A DNA stretch of 64,000 bases, taken from positions 1-64,000 of the forward strand of contig NZ_JBFTXJ020000002.1 in NCBI RefSeq assembly GCF_041379945.2, read 5' to 3'. Shown piece by piece: positions 61,138 through 64,000 of the stretch. Below the pieces are notes generated by a model. That model worked only from the letters and a program-made list of their open reading frames with translations, was not told the DNA's origin and did no database searches. Position 1 is the first letter of the stretch. Every line of letters begins with the position of its first letter. The translations under genes were made by a program, and so were the position numbers. Source of the stretch: Aneurinibacillus sp. REN35 (GTDB lineage: Bacteria > Bacillota > Bacilli > Aneurinibacillales > Aneurinibacillaceae).

Positions 61138-61168
61138 ATCGGCAATTGCCGAATGTACGATCTTTTTT
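61126..61168 (+). terminator. Rho-independent terminator
   Basis: GGATCGT...ACGATC stem with an inner CGGCAATTGCCG hairpin and TTTTTTT. Confidence 0.8.
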
Positions 61169-61438
61169 TATAAAACGAAGCAATCAGTTGCTATGTTAAT
61201 CTCATCCTGCTGACTAGATCACTGATAGGTGGAGTGTTGTCTTACAATGAAGTGACAAAAATTTTTAGTAGCATGAAAATAGACAGGTTGAAAATTAGTT
61301 CTTTATGCTTGGAGGAAAATACAAGTTCTGTGTAGAAAATGGGAAAAATGTGGGCTTTTTTCAGCGTGAAAGTCGTATAATAGCACGGCTGATACAGGTT
61401 ACAGAGCCCTATTTCTATCGACTATAGGAGACGAAGCC
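61169..61438. other. Leader of the TPR gene
   Basis: AT-rich, with a good -10 TATAAT at 61376-61381 and no clear -35. An open stretch of about 40 codons from the ATG near 61307 has no ribosome site. No gene is supported. Confidence 0.4.
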
Positions 61439-63427
61439 ATGTTGTTACTCACACTTTTTTACCGTTCATTTGCAAGGAAAAATAACAAGCTAAGAAAATG
61501 GGAACGTACAGTTTCCTGGTATGAGAAGGTACAGGCACGCTGGATGAGTGTGGAGGATAAAAAGAATTATGCTGCTGCCCTGCATGAATGCGGTCGTACT
61601 GAAGAGGCAATTACGATAATGAATCAATTGATTGAACAGCACCCTGAAACAGACTTTTTATATGGGATAAGAGCCCATATTCTTCGGGAAATAGGCCGAG
61701 AAGAGGAGGCTGTTGAGGACTTAAATAAAGCAATCGAAATTAATGCCGTCCCTTTTCATTATTGGTATACAAGGGCGCTGGCCCATCAGGATTTGGGACA
61801 TTTTACTGAATCAGTTATTGATTTCAAGGAAGCTATCGATAGGGAAAGCCCTCATACTGCCTACTCTACCTGGTATGAGATGGGTGTATCATATTTGCGG
61901 ATGGAAGAATACGGACAGGCTATACAAGCGTTGAGGATGTGTGTAGAGGATGAAGACAAAGCGCTGCCCATCTTTTATTACCGATTAGCAGAAGCGCATC
62001 AATCCCTTGGAGATATTGCTGTAGCTATTAGTTATCTTGAAAAGGCGGCGGAGCGCCACGCTTTTCTTGATTCTCTTGAAGATAAAGGGAGGCGCATTAT
62101 TTGTGAACAGGGAGCCTATTCGGCAGACGCCTTTCATACCTTTCGCTCATTTTGTGAAGAGATGCTATCTTTTGCGATTGAATTGGCAGACTTGTATATA
62201 GAACAAGGGGAGCTGGAAAAGGCGGTTGACGCATTGTCGGAGGGACTGCTTCGGCACCCCGAGACGGATGTATTATATTATCGCCGTGGACTTCTCTATC
62301 ACAGGCTTAGAGAATGGGAGAAGGCAGGAGATGACCTGGACCGGGCTCTTGCGTTAGATCCTGAGTTTCTCATGGCATGTGTGGAGAGGGCTGTGTTATA
62401 TATAAGTACAGGCGAGGATGATTTGGCCTTGCAATATTTACAGCGTGCGAAGACGATTGATTCTGCCCATCCGCTTGTGCCTTATTGGATGGGAGATATC
62501 TTCTCACGGAGGCAGCAGGTAAAAGAGGCGCTATCTTGCTATGACGAATTGATTGAGTTAGAAGCCGATGACCCGATCAATTTTATCAAGCGCGGTGAAG
62601 TATATGAAGAGCTAGGCTACTATGCGAAGGCAGAAGAAGATTATACAGCAGCAGCCGAATTAAGCGAGACGGCGGATGTTTATATGAAAAGAAGCTATGT
62701 TCGACATCAAATAGGCCGTTATATGGAGGCGCTGCATGATTTGGAGCAGGCGGAAGCCTTGGATTCGAATCTGCGTGAGAGTAATGGTTTTCTTATTGGG
62801 CGTGGGATGAACCTGCTGCAATTGGGAGCGTATGAAGATGCTGAACACGCATTTATAAAAGCCATCGAAAACAACCCGGAAGTGCCATTTTTATATGAGC
62901 AGGCTGCTGTGTGTAAGATGAACCGCAACAGGCATATGGATGCAATTGTGATGTGTACAAAAGGATTGGAAATAGATGACCGTTATCATCCATTAGTACA
63001 GTTGCGCGGATTTTTGTATTATCAGAGTGGAGAATACGTAAGAGCGTTAGAGGATGCCGGACGCTATACGCTACTTAAAGAAGATGATGCATCCGGACAC
63101 TACAACTTGGGGCTTGTTTATAAGGAATTACATGATTTTGATAAGGCGCGTGCTGCATTTACTCGTTGTATTCAAGAAAATGTAGAGTATGGAGATGCGT
63201 ATATAGAGCGAGCGTATCTATATTATGATGCTCTGCAATGGGAGGAAGCAGCGTCCGATTTGGCCAGATGGGCATATTATACGAACCAGGGAAAAGCGGA
63301 TGAAGAGATATATGGGGTGTTAGATGAGATCGAAGGGTTTACAGAGCAGATTATTGAAGAAGCGAAAGACAAAGTTATAAGTCTTACTTCAGGTCCTTCA
63401 TATATAGGGAAAAAATTCTTGCATTAG
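61439..63427 (+). CDS. Large tetratricopeptide-repeat protein
   Basis: A 662-residue protein made almost wholly of TPR units from residue 40 to about 600 (for example A-V-E-D-L-N-K-A-I-E-I-N, W-E-K-A-G-D-D-L-D-R-A-L-A-L-D-P and A-R-A-A-F-T-R-C-I-Q). A short hydrophobic N-terminus (M-L-L-L-T-L-F-Y-R-S-F) may be an anchor but is weak. TPR proteins are binding scaffolds; the partner is unknown. The start ATG 61439 follows TAGGAGACG. Confidence 0.85.
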   Translation: MLLLTLFYRSFARKNNKLRKWERTVSWYEKVQARWMSVEDKKNYAAALHECGRTEEAITIMNQLIEQHPETDFLYGIRAHILREIGREEEAVEDLNKAIEINAVPFHYWYTRALAHQDLGHFTESVIDFKEAIDRESPHTAYSTWYEMGVSYLRMEEYGQAIQALRMCVEDEDKALPIFYYRLAEAHQSLGDIAVAISYLEKAAERHAFLDSLEDKGRRIICEQGAYSADAFHTFRSFCEEMLSFAIELADLYIEQGELEKAVDALSEGLLRHPETDVLYYRRGLLYHRLREWEKAGDDLDRALALDPEFLMACVERAVLYISTGEDDLALQYLQRAKTIDSAHPLVPYWMGDIFSRRQQVKEALSCYDELIELEADDPINFIKRGEVYEELGYYAKAEEDYTAAAELSETADVYMKRSYVRHQIGRYMEALHDLEQAEALDSNLRESNGFLIGRGMNLLQLGAYEDAEHAFIKAIENNPEVPFLYEQAAVCKMNRNRHMDAIVMCTKGLEIDDRYHPLVQLRGFLYYQSGEYVRALEDAGRYTLLKEDDASGHYNLGLVYKELHDFDKARAAFTRCIQENVEYGDAYIERAYLYYDALQWEEAASDLARWAYYTNQGKADEEIYGVLDEIEGFTEQIIEEAKDKVISLTSGPSYIGKKFLH

Positions 63428-63451
63428 AAGATAGAGGTAGACGTTACTTCC

Positions 63452-63489
63452 AGCAGCTCACCTGGCTTGATTCAGGCGAGCTGTTTTAT
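63452..63489 (+). terminator. Terminator of the TPR gene
   Basis: CAGCTC-a-CCTG / CAGG-c-GAGCTG stem and TTTTATTT tail (one mismatch). Confidence 0.75.
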
Positions 63490-63566
63490 TTGATTCAGCT
63501 TTTCGTCCAAGCCACTTTTGTCCTGCTTTCATATGATGATTATGTAGCGATGAAAGAGGTGAGAGA

Positions 63567-63884
63567 ATGAAAAAAAGAATTATAAGTGTCAACAAAGATC
63601 CAAAAGCAAACAAAAATATCAAACAAACTTCTGACATGCTAGAAATGGAAAAAATCATGCGGGAAACAGAACAACTTTTATATAGAATCCCTATCTTTCT
63701 TAGCATTCCGAATCGATTAAATTCCAAGCAGCAGGCATTTGTTCAGCGTCTGATTAGAGAAATTAGATCAGAATTGTTATTTTCCCGTACATTGCCGCGT
63801 ACTGAGCAGTATCCCGAGCCTCCACTAACAAACGTTCGTCGTATGATGCTACGGATTAGTAGCTGCAAACCTGCAGCAGCGTGA
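63567..63884 (+). CDS. Hypothetical protein, probably frameshifted near 63855; continues past the window
   Basis: ATG 63567 follows AAAGAGGTGAGAG and opens a frame of 105 residues that ends abruptly in a C-K-P-A-A-A tail. In the +1 frame an open, protein-like stretch runs from about 63855 to the window end (L-V-A-A-N-L-Q-Q-R-E-V-K-V-L-Q-N-N, then P-P-Q-E-F-W-E-G). It has no start signal of its own and looks like the natural continuation. The cause may be a real frameshift, a sequence error or programmed shifting. No family is recognised. Confidence 0.5.
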   Translation: MKKRIISVNKDPKANKNIKQTSDMLEMEKIMRETEQLLYRIPIFLSIPNRLNSKQQAFVQRLIREIRSELLFSRTLPRTEQYPEPPLTNVRRMMLRISSCKPAAA

Positions 63885-64000
63885 GGTAAAGGTTTTGCAA
63901 AATAATCTGGGGAAAGTACCGATGCCGCCACAAGAATTCTGGGAAGGGTCGGCCTTTTCACAAATTGAACCTGCTATGGCGTATCTATATGGTCTCCCTT

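Noticed and set aside
61307-61429. Open stretch of about 40 codons before the TPR gene
   Set aside because: No ribosome site, and it overlaps the probable promoter of the TPR gene.
1-64000. tRNA, rRNA, integrase and attachment sites
   Set aside because: No cloverleaf-like tRNA, rRNA block or integrase gene was recognised by eye. A tRNAscan/Infernal run would be decisive.

Overview
The window looks like chromosomal DNA of an endospore-forming member of the Bacillales. Supporting genes are the spore proteins Tlp (15743-15976) and an alpha/beta-type SASP (57645-57854), a GerMN-domain lipoprotein, a YheC/YheD-type ATP-grasp protein, the tepA-ylzJ-ftsK gene order, a Rap/Phr pair, cre-type control, strong AGGAGG ribosome sites and GTG/TTG starts. 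The S-layer-anchored protein, YhgE/Pip protein and NHLP-type peptide precursor make a Paenibacillaceae/Aneurinibacillus-like or Brevibacillus-like genome the best guess. That is inference; no rRNA or tRNA gene is present to fix it.

Layout. 1-6200: an MFS remnant, a serine hydrolase, lrgAB divergent from an FHA-winged-helix regulator, small proteins, a phosphodiesterase and an aldo/keto reductase. 6300-13000: a Mur ligase without its N-terminal domain overlapping a D,D-carboxypeptidase without signal peptide, a sigma-54 activator, cobW-yidD and a cardiolipin synthase. 13000-20000: a YqaJ/RecT recombination pair, envelope proteins, DedA, tlp, tepA and ylzJ. 20000-27200: a repeat-rich YhgE/Pip protein and a YndM-like protein lie between ylzJ and ftsK, followed by mscL and a CBS protein like CbpB. 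27200-36000: ribU under an FMN riboswitch, alkA, a lipoprotein/two-component/YtkA-like operon, an ATP-grasp gene and a GerMN lipoprotein. 35500-42400: a LytTR regulator, a cre site and acetyl-CoA hydrolase/CoA-transferase, a UvrD-type helicase, CvfB and small proteins.

42400-50000 is the accessory part. It holds a large SLH-domain surface protein, an exact 55-bp direct repeat on either side of it, a transposase-like remnant, an orphan NHLP-leader peptide precursor, two secreted proteins of unknown function, a possible group II intron scar, a YitT protein and a truncated AAC(6') gene. The NHLP precursor and the first secreted protein are divergent. Between them lie two mirror-image copies of a 23-bp motif that is itself a dyad, each placed next to one of the two promoters. 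This is the best candidate for an undescribed system: two small peptides apparently switched together by one regulator that is not in the window.

50000-64000: an SDR divergent from a WYL regulator with a palindrome between them, a globin-coupled chemoreceptor ending in a zinc-binding CZB domain, DUF2243-ctaG, peptide deformylase, rap-phr, a SASP, a calcium-type P-ATPase, a TPR protein and, at the right edge, a gene that appears frameshifted.
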